Shown here: in pieces, positions 9,375-18,594 of the stretch
Layout of the letters: each line of letters opens with the position of its first letter
How positions within the stretch are numbered: the stretch's first letter is position 1
From: an uncultured Aquimarina sp.
GTDB lineage: Bacteria; Bacteroidota; Bacteroidia; Flavobacteriales; Flavobacteriaceae
NCBI GenBank assembly: GCA_947496555.1
Contig: CANMDH010000025.1
Location: 16,459-80,458, forward strand
Reading direction: 5' to 3'
DNA length: 64,000 bases
Notes under the pieces: generated by a model
What the model was told of the DNA's origin: nothing
What the model saw: only the letters and a program-made list of their open reading frames with translations
Databases searched by the model: none
Made by a program: the position numbers and the translations under genes

Positions 9375-10298
9375 TTACTTTTCTTTTTGAAAAAAATCAA
9401 TAGCATGTCGCACGCTTTTCTGCGGATTTTCTTCCATAGGGACATGTCCAGTATTTGGCAATACTATCAATTGTGCTGAAGGAATATCTCGTATAAATTT
9501 ATCTCCTTGACTGACCGGAATCCATTCATCTTGAGCGCCCCACAAGATTAACGATGCGACCCGTAGGGTTTTTAATTTATGAGTGTTATCGACAAAAGAA
9601 GTTTTGGCCCTGTCTATAAAAGCTTGGCGATTTCCTTCTCGTAACGCTAATTGATGGTATCTGTTCACCAACTCATCAGTAATTTTTTGATCATCAAAAT
9701 AGACCTGCTCAAGGTTTTTTCTAATAATCGATTTGGGAGTAATGTACCTAAGAATGCTATTTATAATGGGAGTTTTTGCAATTCTGAAGATAAATGAAGG
9801 CTTTTTGTTGGTTGGATAGCCACTAGGATCTATCAGAACCAACTTTTTTACCTTGTTAGAGTTATCGGCAGCATAATTCCAGGCAATTTGACCACCTAAT
9901 GAATTCCCCACGAGATATAGACTGTCTATCCGTAATTGGGAAAAGAACGTATCCAGAAAATGGGTATAACTGTGTATATTATACTTTTGTTTGGGATGTG
10001 GCCCAGTAAGTCCAAAGGCGGGTAAATCCATACGGATGACTCTATAATTTTCTTTCAATGTTGCTGTCCAGTCGTCCCAGGTATGCAAAGATGCCCCGGT
10101 ACCGTGAATTAAAACTACGGGCACTCCTGTACCCTCATCTCGATAATGTACTTGCATGCCATCAATATTTATAAATTTTGATGATGGATTGGCGTATGTA
10201 GCCTTTAACTCCTCTAAAGGAATATCCCAATTAATAAGACTATATACCAAAATCAAAAACAATGTCAATACAAAAATCAGGATGTACTTTTTTTTCAT
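9375..10298 (-). CDS. Alpha/beta hydrolase with N-terminal membrane anchor
   Basis: A 307-residue alpha/beta hydrolase. Residues 4-22 form a membrane anchor or uncleaved signal. The hydrolase core has VVLIHGTGASLHTW (oxyanion loop), VGNSLGGQIAW (nucleophile Ser), LWGAQDEW (acid) and NTGHVPMEENP (catalytic His). The spacing matches the epoxide hydrolase / meta-cleavage-product hydrolase subgroup. Substrate unknown. The DUF3307 gene lies 31 bp upstream on the same strand, so both may form a small operon. Confidence 0.8.
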   Translation of the reverse strand: MKKKYILIFVLTLFLILVYSLINWDIPLEELKATYANPSSKFINIDGMQVHYRDEGTGVPVVLIHGTGASLHTWDDWTATLKENYRVIRMDLPAFGLTGPHPKQKYNIHSYTHFLDTFFSQLRIDSLYLVGNSLGGQIAWNYAADNSNKVKKLVLIDPSGYPTNKKPSFIFRIAKTPIINSILRYITPKSIIRKNLEQVYFDDQKITDELVNRYHQLALREGNRQAFIDRAKTSFVDNTHKLKTLRVASLILWGAQDEWIPVSQGDKFIRDIPSAQLIVLPNTGHVPMEENPQKSVRHAIDFFQKEK

Positions 10299-10329
10299 TT
10301 TAAGTTGGTTTGATTGTAAGCTATGGGTA

Positions 10330-10683
10330 TTAAAAAAAAACCAATTGGTCTCTGTATATAAATGTAAGGTATAAAGTAATCATATGGATTAACTGATCAA
10401 AGCCTAGAATAGGGAAGAAAATACGTGGGTTTTTTTGATATTTTGATGAGAGCTTACTGGTAAAAAAATCAGTAATACCATGTAAGATGCCATTTATCAA
10501 GAAGAAACCTATAGCTACCTTTATAGGAAACAGCAATAGGCTACAAACAAAAAGTACCCCTGTATACGTACCCACATGTAATGAGAGCCATGTTAAGTTA
10601 TAACTTTTACCCATAGCCATTTTTGAGGTCTGAAAAGCATAGTCCCCAATCCAATGTGCTATAAGAATCCAGATAAACATCAT
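10330..10683 (-). CDS. DUF3307 integral membrane protein
   Basis: A 117-residue membrane protein with three or four hydrophobic helices. The family signature is the start FIWILIAHWIGDYAFQTSKM and the central INGILHGITDFFTSKL followed by FDQLIHMITLYLT, with conserved His/Asp residues within the helices. DUF3307 proteins are found near SatD-type regulators in other bacteria, but none is present here. Function unknown. Start could be the second Met. Confidence 0.75.
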   Translation of the reverse strand: MMFIWILIAHWIGDYAFQTSKMAMGKSYNLTWLSLHVGTYTGVLFVCSLLLFPIKVAIGFFLINGILHGITDFFTSKLSSKYQKNPRIFFPILGFDQLIHMITLYLTFIYRDQLVFF

Positions 10684-10895
10684 ACCTAAAAGATATTAAT
10701 TCAATAGATTATAACCTAATTGTACCCAAAAGTTTTTATAATAGTAATCAAAAAATTAAAAATATAGCGCAAACTTAAGTATATTGTATAGTGTAAACAT
10801 ATTACTAAATCTGATCCCTAGAACGCTACCTATATTTTGAGATGGACCTGTACCGAAGGTACTGGAGGTATTATATCCAAATTTAATGCTATAAA

Positions 10896-12866
10896 ATGTT
10901 TCGCACATTTCGCAATAGACTGTTGTTTTGGTTCCTGGTTTTTATCAGTTTTAGTTTGGTGATTATCACCTTATCGTATGCTTATATCAAAAAACGCGAA
11001 CACATCTTACAGCGTACCGAAGCTATAGAACAGTCCTATATCATGCTTCTTAAAAGTGTAAAATCACAACAAGATTTTTTTAGTTATGCCTCCAAGGATC
11101 AACATTTTTTTAGAACAGGAGATAGTAAATACCTGGACATATATCTCGGACTTTTGGATAGTACACGTTCTCATTTAATGCAAATAGATTTTGAAAAAGA
11201 AAAAGTGCTTGCCGGTGGTATCGATACTATCAAAATGGATATTACCGAGATTGATGGTGTTTTTCTTGAATTAATAGAACAGATCCAGGCACGCGGATAT
11301 AAAAACTACAACCTCGAAGGTTCTATGCGCAAAGATGCTCACTGGCTAGAGAAAGCCAAAGAGATCAATGCGGCAGACATCCTTTTATTGCGGCGATACG
11401 AAAAAGATTATATCATAAGAAACGAACGTAGTTATGTCACCCGGTTTAACCGTGAGATAACTAATATCGAAAAGAAAATTAAAGGCAACAATAGAATTTC
11501 CAAAGCTCGTAAGGACAACATTCTGTTTTATCTTAAGGGTTATAAAAATAAGTTCGCTCAGTTGGTTGAACTTGAACAACGTATAGGAATCAAAGATAAC
11601 TCTGGTCTTAAACAGAAACTGGATGATCGTATTACTATTTGTGAAGCTGGTTTTAGCGATATTGTTCTGAAGTCTCAGGAGTGGGCCAAGGAAGAATTTA
11701 GGCAACTCACGATCTATTTTTTAGTGATTGCCTTATTACTGATGGTGGTTAGCGTTTGGATCAGTTCATTGATTTCAAGTAAGATCACTAAACCGCTTAC
11801 CGAGCTTACAATACATATTACTCGTTTTGTGGACAGTAATTTTACGTTGGAAACCGAACATCCCGTAGTACGAACACAAGATGAAATAGGCAGTCTAACC
11901 CGAAACTTTTCCTTCTTGAAAGATGAAGTTATTTCACGTCTCAAGTTTTTTAAACAAAAAGTAGATGAACGAACCACCGAATTGGCCAACGCCAACAAAA
12001 GGTTGCTTCGCCTGAGTGAGGCAAACAGTCGATTTGTTCCTCAGGAGTTTCTAAATAACCTGGGGAGAAATAGTATCGAAGAAGTCGAATTAGGAGATCA
12101 GGTAGAACGCGAAATGACCGTTATCTTTTCTGATATAAGAGAGTTTACCAAGCTATCTGAATTGTTAAGCCCGCAAGAGAATTTTGATTTTATCAATGAA
12201 TACCTTAGCGGAATCGTACCGATTATAAAACGCAACGGAGGCTTTATCGACAAATTTATAGGAGATTCTGTAATGGCATTGTTTCCGGATAGTCCGGATG
12301 AGGCAATACAAACGGTTTTTGAATTTGAAGATTTCATAGATACTTTTAATAAAAAGCTAAAGGCAACCAAGAGAAGACCCATCGAGATTGGTACAGGAAT
12401 ACATACCGGAAAGTTGATATTGGGAACGATTGGCCATGATCAACGCTTAGAGACCACAGTAATTTCTGATGCAGTGAATACTTCATCACGAGTAGAAGGG
12501 CTTACCAAATATTACCAGGCCAAAACTATTTGTACTGAAGCTACGCTTTTCAAACTAAAGGACAAGAATGCTTTTAACTACAGGTTTCTGGATAAAGTAC
12601 AGGTAAAAGGAAAGACTAAAACACTCTCGGTATACGAGTTTTTGTCTCCAAAAGAAAAAGTAAAGTTGGGATATCTTGATGTTTATAACAAAGCTGTAAA
12701 TTATATAAAAGAAGAAAACATATCAAAGGCCATTAAGCTTTTTTCTGAGTTGCATACCCAATATCCAGAGGATATGGCAGTGAAAATTTTCATGGATCGA
12801 TGCCGTAGTTATATCGAAGGTAAAGCCTCCTCATGGGATGAAATAACACAAATGGTGAGTAAGTAA
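10896..12866 (+). CDS. Class III adenylate cyclase with extracytoplasmic sensor and HAMP domain
   Basis: A 656-residue receptor-type cyclase. Two membrane helices (about 8-29 and 271-293) flank a roughly 240-residue helical extracytoplasmic region. A HAMP domain (ISSKITKPLTELTIHI onward) and a short coiled coil follow. The cyclase domain has VIFSDIREFT (metal Asp near residue 412), FIGDSVMALF (second metal Asp near 457), TGIHTGKL and SDAVNTSSRVEGL. The last 60 residues form helices with a TPR-like repeat. This is the architecture of a signal-transducing cyclase; ligand unknown. It is followed after 28 bp by sthA and probably co-transcribed with it. Confidence 0.88.
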   Translation: MFRTFRNRLLFWFLVFISFSLVIITLSYAYIKKREHILQRTEAIEQSYIMLLKSVKSQQDFFSYASKDQHFFRTGDSKYLDIYLGLLDSTRSHLMQIDFEKEKVLAGGIDTIKMDITEIDGVFLELIEQIQARGYKNYNLEGSMRKDAHWLEKAKEINAADILLLRRYEKDYIIRNERSYVTRFNREITNIEKKIKGNNRISKARKDNILFYLKGYKNKFAQLVELEQRIGIKDNSGLKQKLDDRITICEAGFSDIVLKSQEWAKEEFRQLTIYFLVIALLLMVVSVWISSLISSKITKPLTELTIHITRFVDSNFTLETEHPVVRTQDEIGSLTRNFSFLKDEVISRLKFFKQKVDERTTELANANKRLLRLSEANSRFVPQEFLNNLGRNSIEEVELGDQVEREMTVIFSDIREFTKLSELLSPQENFDFINEYLSGIVPIIKRNGGFIDKFIGDSVMALFPDSPDEAIQTVFEFEDFIDTFNKKLKATKRRPIEIGTGIHTGKLILGTIGHDQRLETTVISDAVNTSSRVEGLTKYYQAKTICTEATLFKLKDKNAFNYRFLDKVQVKGKTKTLSVYEFLSPKEKVKLGYLDVYNKAVNYIKEENISKAIKLFSELHTQYPEDMAVKIFMDRCRSYIEGKASSWDEITQMVSK

Positions 12867-12894
12867 TGAGTTCAATACTAAAAACATAATACCT

Positions 12895-14319
12895 GTGAAA
12901 AAATACGATCTTATTGTTATTGGTTCTGGCCCGGCAGGAGAAAAAGCCGCGGCAAAAGCGGCTTACTTTGGTTATAAAGTTGCCCTGGTAGAAAAAGAAC
13001 GCACCTTTGGTGGAGCGGGAGTACAGACCGGTACATTACCTTCCAAAACGCTAAAAGAAACTGCATTATACCTATCAGGAATCTATCAAAAAGGAGTATT
13101 TGGTGTAGATAAAGAAATTGGTAGAGAAACTGGTGTGCATGATTTTCTGTATCGAAAAAATGTGGTAACAAATCACATGAATAAAATGGTAAAGCACAAT
13201 CTCGAAAAACACGGAATTGATTTGTACGAAGGTTTTGCCAGTTTTATAGATCCTAATCACATTAAGATATCTGGCGAACTGGAACAGACAATTGAAGGTA
13301 AATATGTTCTTATCGCAACAGGATCCTACCCGTACCATCCAGAGAATATTCCGTTTGATAATAAGAGGATATTGGATTCTGATACTATTTTAGGTATCAA
13401 AAAGTTCCCTACATCAATCTGTGTATTGGGAGCAGGAGTAATTGGATGCGAATACGCCACTATTTTTGGCGCCATGGGAGTAAAGACCTTTGTTGTAAAT
13501 GACAGGGATAAGATTTTGGGGTTTTTGGATTCTGAAGTATCGGAAGCGCTGGTGGCACAAATGAAGAAAAACGAGATAAAGATTTTGTTTAACAATTCGG
13601 TAACCAGTTTTAAGATACCCGAGAATGATGCAAAACCCCTAAAAATAACATTGAAATCAGGACAGATACTAAATGTAGACATGTTTTTATTTGCAGCAGG
13701 TCGTAGTGGAAGTATTAAGGGCTTAAATTGCGAAGGTATTGGTCTTAAAACCGGAAAACGCGAAACGGTTTTGGTAAACGAGAAGTTCCAGACCAATATC
13801 CCTAATATCTATGCAGTAGGTGATGTGATTGGATTTCCTGCTTTGGCTAGTACCAGTATGGAACAAGGTCGTATAGCCGTTACTCATATGTTTAATACAG
13901 CCGATTTAGAGTCGCTCGCCGATATTTTTCCATATGGAATTTATACAGTGCCAGAAGTCTCAATGGTGGGTATTACCGAAGAGGAAGCGAAAGCCAAGGA
14001 AATTGATTATGGAGTAGGGTATAGTTACTACAGAGATACTGCCCGTGGTATGATCATGGGAGATACCGATAATGGGTATTTAAAGTTAATTTTTGATAAA
14101 AGTACAAAAGCGATCTTGGGGGTACATATTATGGGGCATTTTGCTACCGAGTTAATTCATTTTGGGATGCAGTTGGTACAAGAAAAGAAAACGCTTGATG
14201 AGTTAATTGCTACCGTGTTTAATTATCCCACATTACATGATTTATACAAATATGCTAGTTATGATGGACTTGGTAATCTGGCAGGTAAAAAGGTAAAAAA
14301 AGCAGGAGAACTTATTTAA
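12895..14319 (+). CDS. sthA: Si-specific NAD(P)+ transhydrogenase (soluble, SthA-like)
   Basis: A 474-residue flavoprotein disulfide-reductase-fold enzyme that balances NADPH and NADH. It starts at a GTG; the FAD Rossmann motif VIGSGPAGEKAAAKAA begins six residues later, which supports that start. A second Rossmann motif, CVLGAGVIGCEYATIFGAMG, and AVGDVIGFPALAST are present. IATGSYPYHPENIPFDNKR and PYGIYTVPEVSMVG are close to E. coli SthA. The redox-active CxxxxC pair of lipoamide dehydrogenases is absent: the site reads FGGAGVQTGTLPSKT, with no cysteine, as expected for a transhydrogenase that does not use a disulfide. Length is normal for the family. Confidence 0.88.
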   Translation: MKKYDLIVIGSGPAGEKAAAKAAYFGYKVALVEKERTFGGAGVQTGTLPSKTLKETALYLSGIYQKGVFGVDKEIGRETGVHDFLYRKNVVTNHMNKMVKHNLEKHGIDLYEGFASFIDPNHIKISGELEQTIEGKYVLIATGSYPYHPENIPFDNKRILDSDTILGIKKFPTSICVLGAGVIGCEYATIFGAMGVKTFVVNDRDKILGFLDSEVSEALVAQMKKNEIKILFNNSVTSFKIPENDAKPLKITLKSGQILNVDMFLFAAGRSGSIKGLNCEGIGLKTGKRETVLVNEKFQTNIPNIYAVGDVIGFPALASTSMEQGRIAVTHMFNTADLESLADIFPYGIYTVPEVSMVGITEEEAKAKEIDYGVGYSYYRDTARGMIMGDTDNGYLKLIFDKSTKAILGVHIMGHFATELIHFGMQLVQEKKTLDELIATVFNYPTLHDLYKYASYDGLGNLAGKKVKKAGELI

Positions 14320-14491
14320 TACCATTTATCCTTTGAATTTACAGGAATAAAATGTTCTTTTTTTATCTCAGTTTCAGAATAAAAATAAACCGTAGCCCTG
14401 CTATGCTAGATTTTTCTTCTTCACCGAAACAAAAAAAAAACTAATTTTCTTTTCCAGTAAATTCAAACAACAAATGGTATAAGATCATAAA

Positions 14492-14526
14492 AAAACGGTC
14501 TATTATGTGGTGTAATAGACCGTTTT
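14492..14526 (-). terminator. Rho-independent terminator of the 14554 lipoprotein gene
   Basis: A perfect 14-bp stem: AAAACGGTCTATTA at 14492-14505 and TAATAGACCGTTTT at 14513-14526, with a 7-nt loop. It lies 28 bp beyond the stop of the minus-strand gene. A T run follows on the minus strand, and the flanking A/T pairs could let it also work for sthA. Confidence 0.8.
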
Positions 14527-14553
14527 AAACATCTAATTTAAATCAAACTCATA

Positions 14554-15294
14554 TTAGAAATTTAATCTTCCTGTTCCTATATTTCCTGTATAATAACTAT
14601 CCCAACAAGTATTTGAACATGAATTGTCTAACCAAACATTTGGATGTGCCCAAAAAGATGAGAACCCAGTTGCTGGTAATGTTTGGTACGAAGGTGCCAT
14701 TTGTATTACAAAATCGGTCACAAACCATCCATCAGTACCTTCTAGATATAAAGTAGCGTTATCTACTTCAACCCATTCTACTGCACGTCCAGGGAATGAA
14801 GATTTGAATAAAAAGGCATCCCATCCGCCTTCAAAATCATCATCCCAGAATTCGTCCATCCAGTTAAAATTAGAAGTATAAGCCCCTGCACTGGTTGTAA
14901 ATCGTACGTAGGTACCTACATCTCCATCGGTATCATTATTGCTTTGAGTTCCTGTAAATGTCCATACTTTGTAGTACCACTCTGTACTAAATGCTTTGTC
15001 CTGAACCGGTTGTTTACTTATGTAATTGCTCACAACTTCGTCAAACTTTTTCATAGCTTCTTCTTTGCTAATATCCTTGCCAAAATGCATTCTTAATACG
15101 GGTAATGCGGATTCTTCTTTAGTATTGTTTAATACCTCTCCATCATTTCCCGTCTGACTTTTAAACCCTTCTGATTTTTCGTTTTCTACAATTTGATTGG
15201 TTTCTGTTTCAACATCAGCCTTCTCACATGATACAATAAATAGCACTCCTAGAACTAGAAATGCAACGGTTTTAAGATTTCCAAATTTTCTCAT
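14554..15294 (-). CDS. Secreted lipoprotein with PLAT-like beta domain
   Basis: A 246-residue lipoprotein: hydrophobic leader then LFIVSCEKAD, Cys23 being the lipidated residue. Residues 24-100 are a low-complexity acidic linker. Residues about 103-205 (YKVWTFTGT, then DGDVGTYVRF, GGWDAFLF, DNATLYLEGTDGWFVTDFVI) follow the order of a PLAT/LH2-like beta sandwich, including its usual W near the last strands. A C-terminal segment has a cysteine pair (CSNTC) that may form a disulfide. It is presumably surface or periplasmic. No enzyme residues are seen. The PLAT assignment is by pattern only. Confidence 0.65.
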   Translation of the reverse strand: MRKFGNLKTVAFLVLGVLFIVSCEKADVETETNQIVENEKSEGFKSQTGNDGEVLNNTKEESALPVLRMHFGKDISKEEAMKKFDEVVSNYISKQPVQDKAFSTEWYYKVWTFTGTQSNNDTDGDVGTYVRFTTSAGAYTSNFNWMDEFWDDDFEGGWDAFLFKSSFPGRAVEWVEVDNATLYLEGTDGWFVTDFVIQMAPSYQTLPATGFSSFWAHPNVWLDNSCSNTCWDSYYTGNIGTGRLNF

Positions 15295-15452
15295 TTGTTT
15301 TAATTTTTAATAATTACTTATTTAATTAGTTAGTTGTAACCCCCATTTTATGTCGACATGAATTATTACGCGTACAACTTTCTGGGGACAAATGTATTGG
15401 GATCTGGGAAACCTTAAAACAGTTAAAGAACCCTGTTTAAGTTTATTTTACC

Positions 15453-15479
15453 CCAGGTTTTAAGGGTTCTCAAACCTGG
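15453..15479. other. Inverted repeat CCAGGTTT-N11-AAACCTGG
   Basis: An 8-bp perfect inverted repeat in the region between two divergent genes (14554 minus and 15591 plus). It could be an operator or part of a repeat element. Confidence 0.35.
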
Positions 15480-15555
15480 TGTCTAAGAGGTTTTTCCGTA
15501 CTGTTTGAAAAACAAATAAACGACAAACGTTTTTATACAATCAAATAGATAATTA

Positions 15556-15563
15556 TATATTTG
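15556..15563 (+). promoter_or_regulatory. Flavobacterial -7 element TATATTTG
   Basis: Exact match to the Bacteroidota TAnnTTTG consensus, 28 bp upstream of the GTG start at 15591. No clean -33 TTG is visible at the ideal distance. Confidence 0.45.
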
Positions 15564-15590
15564 ACCCTTATAAAATCTAAAACCTAACCC

Positions 15591-16508
15591 GTGAGATATT
15601 ATCACATCTTTATTGCTTTTACTTTATTTACGCAACCCTTAACCGCTCAAGATTATATAGATCTGTTAAAAATCAATTACGCCAACATTCTTGATGCTGG
15701 TTTTGAAGGAAGTGATGCCACTACCAACGTAAGTTTGTTTGATGTATCATTAACATATCCAATAAGACTTTCAGAAAAAACAGCTATCATCACTGGACTA
15801 GATTATAATCAACAGGGGTTGGAACTTTTTCCAAATTCAGAAACAGTTTCTCTAAAAAATATCACGCTGAAAGCAGGGTTAAATATAAAGCATAGCGATA
15901 AATGGTCGGGGACCTATGTGTTTTTACCAAAAATTGCTAGTCAGGATCTTCATACCGATGGAGATCATTTTTTCTTTGGTGGTTTGGCATTGTTAAAATA
16001 TCAAAAAAATGACCGAATGCAATATCGTTTTGGTGCCTATGCGAGTACTGAAGGTTTTGGGACCTTTATGACTCCAATACTAGGAATGTATTATACAAGT
16101 GAAGATAAAAAGTGGGAATTTACGGCGACATTACCGATTAATGCAGATTTAAATTACAGCTTTAACGACGCTATATCTGCTGGATTGGGTTTTCAGGCTT
16201 TTGTTAGGTCTTATAGTTTAGAACGTGAAGATTCTTTACCCGAATTGTATACCCAGGTATCCAATGTCGAGTTTGCTACTTATTTTCAGCATGGTTTTGT
16301 GGATAATAGCATTTTGGTGAGGTTACAGGCCGGGTACTCCACAGCATCTTATGAAGTGTTTGAAGAAGGAGATACTTTACCAATTAAAGTGTCTGCTTTC
16401 GAGTTTGGAGATGACCGTAATCTGATAAATCCAGAAATGACTGGAAACCTTTTTGTGAGAGTAGGAGCAACTTATCGATTTAATCTGGAAAAAAATAAAG
16501 AGGAATAG
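15591..16508 (+). CDS. DUF6268 outer-membrane beta-barrel protein
   Basis: A 305-residue exported protein beginning at GTG, with a signal peptide of about 19 residues ending TQPLTAQ. The rest alternates amphipathic strands of 8-12 residues (for example ISLKNITLKAGLNIKH-type strands and LVRLQAGYSTASYEVF) and closes with LFVRVGATYRFNL, ending in an aromatic-rich last strand typical of outer-membrane barrels. This fits the DUF6268 family of Bacteroidota. Ligand unknown. It is monocistronic, with a recognisable promoter upstream. Confidence 0.7.
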   Translation: MRYYHIFIAFTLFTQPLTAQDYIDLLKINYANILDAGFEGSDATTNVSLFDVSLTYPIRLSEKTAIITGLDYNQQGLELFPNSETVSLKNITLKAGLNIKHSDKWSGTYVFLPKIASQDLHTDGDHFFFGGLALLKYQKNDRMQYRFGAYASTEGFGTFMTPILGMYYTSEDKKWEFTATLPINADLNYSFNDAISAGLGFQAFVRSYSLEREDSLPELYTQVSNVEFATYFQHGFVDNSILVRLQAGYSTASYEVFEEGDTLPIKVSAFEFGDDRNLINPEMTGNLFVRVGATYRFNLEKNKEE

Positions 16509-16905
16509 CTCTAATTAAAGTCTCTTTATTACAAAACAGGGACATCTTAAGTCCTTCTTTTCCTGTTATTCTAAGTCTATCTTCACAGACATACCCAATA
16601 CGACAGATTGTGAGTACTAATATGATTAAGATGCCCCTTTTGTGGTTATATGGCTAATTCAAATATTGTAAAACCCAAAGCTGTTTTTTTTAGGTTTAAG
16701 ATGAATTGTATACTCCAAAGATATTTGGATGAGCTTAATTTGGAAAGAGCTTAATGACTGGTTTTCAATAGGTAAAAACCCCGTTTTTGTACCGTTTAAT
16801 TCTGAATAATTGGCTGCCATTTGAACCTTGTGATAATATGTTAAGAACTTGTTTTCATTTTTTCGATAAATTATAATTTCTTTGCATCCGGGAAAAATTT
16901 TGCAT
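16509..16905. other. Gene-free stretch with long-range inverted repeat
   Basis: No coding frame. GGGACATCTTAA near 16541 and TTAAGATGCCCC near 16625 are inverted relative to each other, about 70 bp apart, and could pair. TTTCTTTG at 16877-16884 resembles a -7 element for the next gene. Confidence 0.4.
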
Positions 16906-17472
16906 TTGGAAAACGAGGAAAAAGAACAAAAGAAGATATTTACGCGCTATAACTTCTTCAACAGAACGTATTGCGTGTTTAGAGGGGTTCCGCTTCGCGA
17001 AATCTCAAGAAGAAAACCAAATTACCGCAGTGAGTCGGGGAGTACCTACTATTACACCAAACATGGCGTATATAGACTCTCAAATCATTGGGGAAGAGCT
17101 GCAAAATGCCAATGGCGATTGATATCAGACTTTCCTGTAGAAATTGATGATTTACGATTGGGGTATGCAGATTGGGTGGATTTTAGAGAAAATCTTGATC
17201 CAGAGATTGACGCCTATTACATTTCAGTAGATTTTGAAACCAAAAAAGTAAGCTATAAACACAAAGACAATCCTGAGTTTGACCAGGTAGCGGTTTTACG
17301 CTCTGCCGATGCGACCCGCAAGTTAATTAAACAAATCAAGAACCTTTTGGAAACCCATAAATGGGCAAAATATTATGATTATGATGATCTTGATGAGTTT
17401 AGAGAAGAAGTAGTGACTCGATTAATCAATAGTACTATTTCGCTTAACGAATTACGTAGAGAATTGGTTTAA
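16906..17472 (+). CDS. Conserved flavobacterial hypothetical protein
   Basis: A 188-residue soluble protein, unrecognised. No ATG is available: in-frame TTG codons occur at 16882, 16900 and 16906. I chose 16906 because the TTTCTTTG promoter-like element overlaps the first TTG and a purine-rich GGAAAAA lies just upstream of 16906. The protein starts MENEEKEQKKIFTRYNFF. The middle is rich in aromatic residues (YYYTKHGVYRLSNHWGRAAK), followed by DAYYISVDFETKKVSYKH, suggesting a small alpha/beta fold. The C-terminus is helical. It has no signal peptide or membrane segment. Confidence 0.65.
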   Translation: MENEEKEQKKIFTRYNFFNRTYCVFRGVPLREISRRKPNYRSESGSTYYYTKHGVYRLSNHWGRAAKCQWRLISDFPVEIDDLRLGYADWVDFRENLDPEIDAYYISVDFETKKVSYKHKDNPEFDQVAVLRSADATRKLIKQIKNLLETHKWAKYYDYDDLDEFREEVVTRLINSTISLNELRRELV

Positions 17473-17493
17473 TTGTAAAGTCTTTTGGCTAAA

Positions 17494-18366
17494 TCATTTG
17501 GGTAAAGGAACATAGGTGTTATCTCCCGGAACTTTTGGGAACCTGTTATTTCTCCATTGTTCTTTTGCTTCTTCTAACCTCTCTTTACTAGTTGACACAA
17601 AGTTCCAGTAGATGTATCGTTCTTCAGGGAATGGTTGTCCTCCAAATAATAATACATGAGTGTTCGGTTTTAAGACGATGTTGCAACTGTCTTCGGTTTT
17701 AGAAACTAACATATTTCCTTGTTCAATGGTGTCTTCACAAGCCTCGATAGATCCACTTACTATGCAGATGCCTATTTCTCCATTCAATTCTCCATTTATT
17801 TTTAATTCATACCCTTCTTTTGCTTTTACTTCAATCATAAACAAATCCGAATGTACAGGTAATGGTGATGTTCGTCCATATCCCTTTCCAGCAATTAATC
17901 GGAAATGAGCATTGTTGTCTTGCCAAGCAGGTAAATCCCTTGCATCTATATGGTGAAATTCTGGTTCGATATGCTCTAATTCTTTTGGTAGTGCCACCCA
18001 AATCTGATAGCCATGAGCAGTAAACTCGGTGCCATCTCTTAGATCATTTGGGGTGCGTTCGGTATGTGCAACTCCTTTACCGGCAACCATCCAGTTTACA
18101 GATCCGGGTGAAATACGCTGGTGTGTTCCTATACTATCTTTGTGTATCAGTTCACCCTCAAGCATATAGGTAAGGGTAGATAAACCAATATGTGGGTGTT
18201 GATCCACATCCATATAATGACCATTTTTGATTACTGTAGGACCCATATGATCAATAAAAATAAATGGGCCTACCATTCTTTTTTTTCTAAAGGGAATAAG
18301 TCGACCCACTAAGAAATCACCAATATCACGACTTCTTTCTTCAATAATTAATCCTTGATTTGACAT
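17494..18366 (-). CDS. Pirin family protein
   Basis: A 290-residue bicupin. The N-terminal cupin has the pirin signature GPFIFIDHMGPT, HPHIGLSTLTYMLEGEL and GKGVAHTERTP. The metal ligands of pirins are visible: two His in HPHIGL, one His in VAHTE, and the following Glu. The C-terminal cupin segment LLFGGQPFPEERYIYWNFVS is also typical. Pirins of this type often oxidise flavonols (quercetinase activity) or act as redox-sensing regulators; which applies is unknown. It converges on the 16906 gene with a 21-bp gap. Confidence 0.9.
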   Translation of the reverse strand: MSNQGLIIEERSRDIGDFLVGRLIPFRKKRMVGPFIFIDHMGPTVIKNGHYMDVDQHPHIGLSTLTYMLEGELIHKDSIGTHQRISPGSVNWMVAGKGVAHTERTPNDLRDGTEFTAHGYQIWVALPKELEHIEPEFHHIDARDLPAWQDNNAHFRLIAGKGYGRTSPLPVHSDLFMIEVKAKEGYELKINGELNGEIGICIVSGSIEACEDTIEQGNMLVSKTEDSCNIVLKPNTHVLLFGGQPFPEERYIYWNFVSTSKERLEEAKEQWRNNRFPKVPGDNTYVPLPK

Positions 18367-18594
18367 AAATTGTACAGATTTGTATACAAAAATAAAGATA
18401 GGCGTTTTTGTGTTTAGACATCGTTAAACATATATTAATCAATGGTTCTTAGTTCATAAAAACCTGTGTTTCTGTGATATAATTCGTGAACTCCATAATG
18501 TTCTATGCAGAACCTTTTTTCTTTAAAATAATTTACTATCTTTTCGTTCGTTTATAAGCAATCAACTTAATATAATCAACCTTAGACCTACTTT

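Noticed and set aside
5854-12866. The two class III cyclases as a linked signalling system
   Set aside because: They are on opposite strands, 4 kb apart, with different architectures and several unrelated genes between them.
12895-14319. Dihydrolipoamide dehydrogenase or mercuric reductase
   Set aside because: The redox CxxxxC pair is absent and the flanking motifs match the soluble transhydrogenase.
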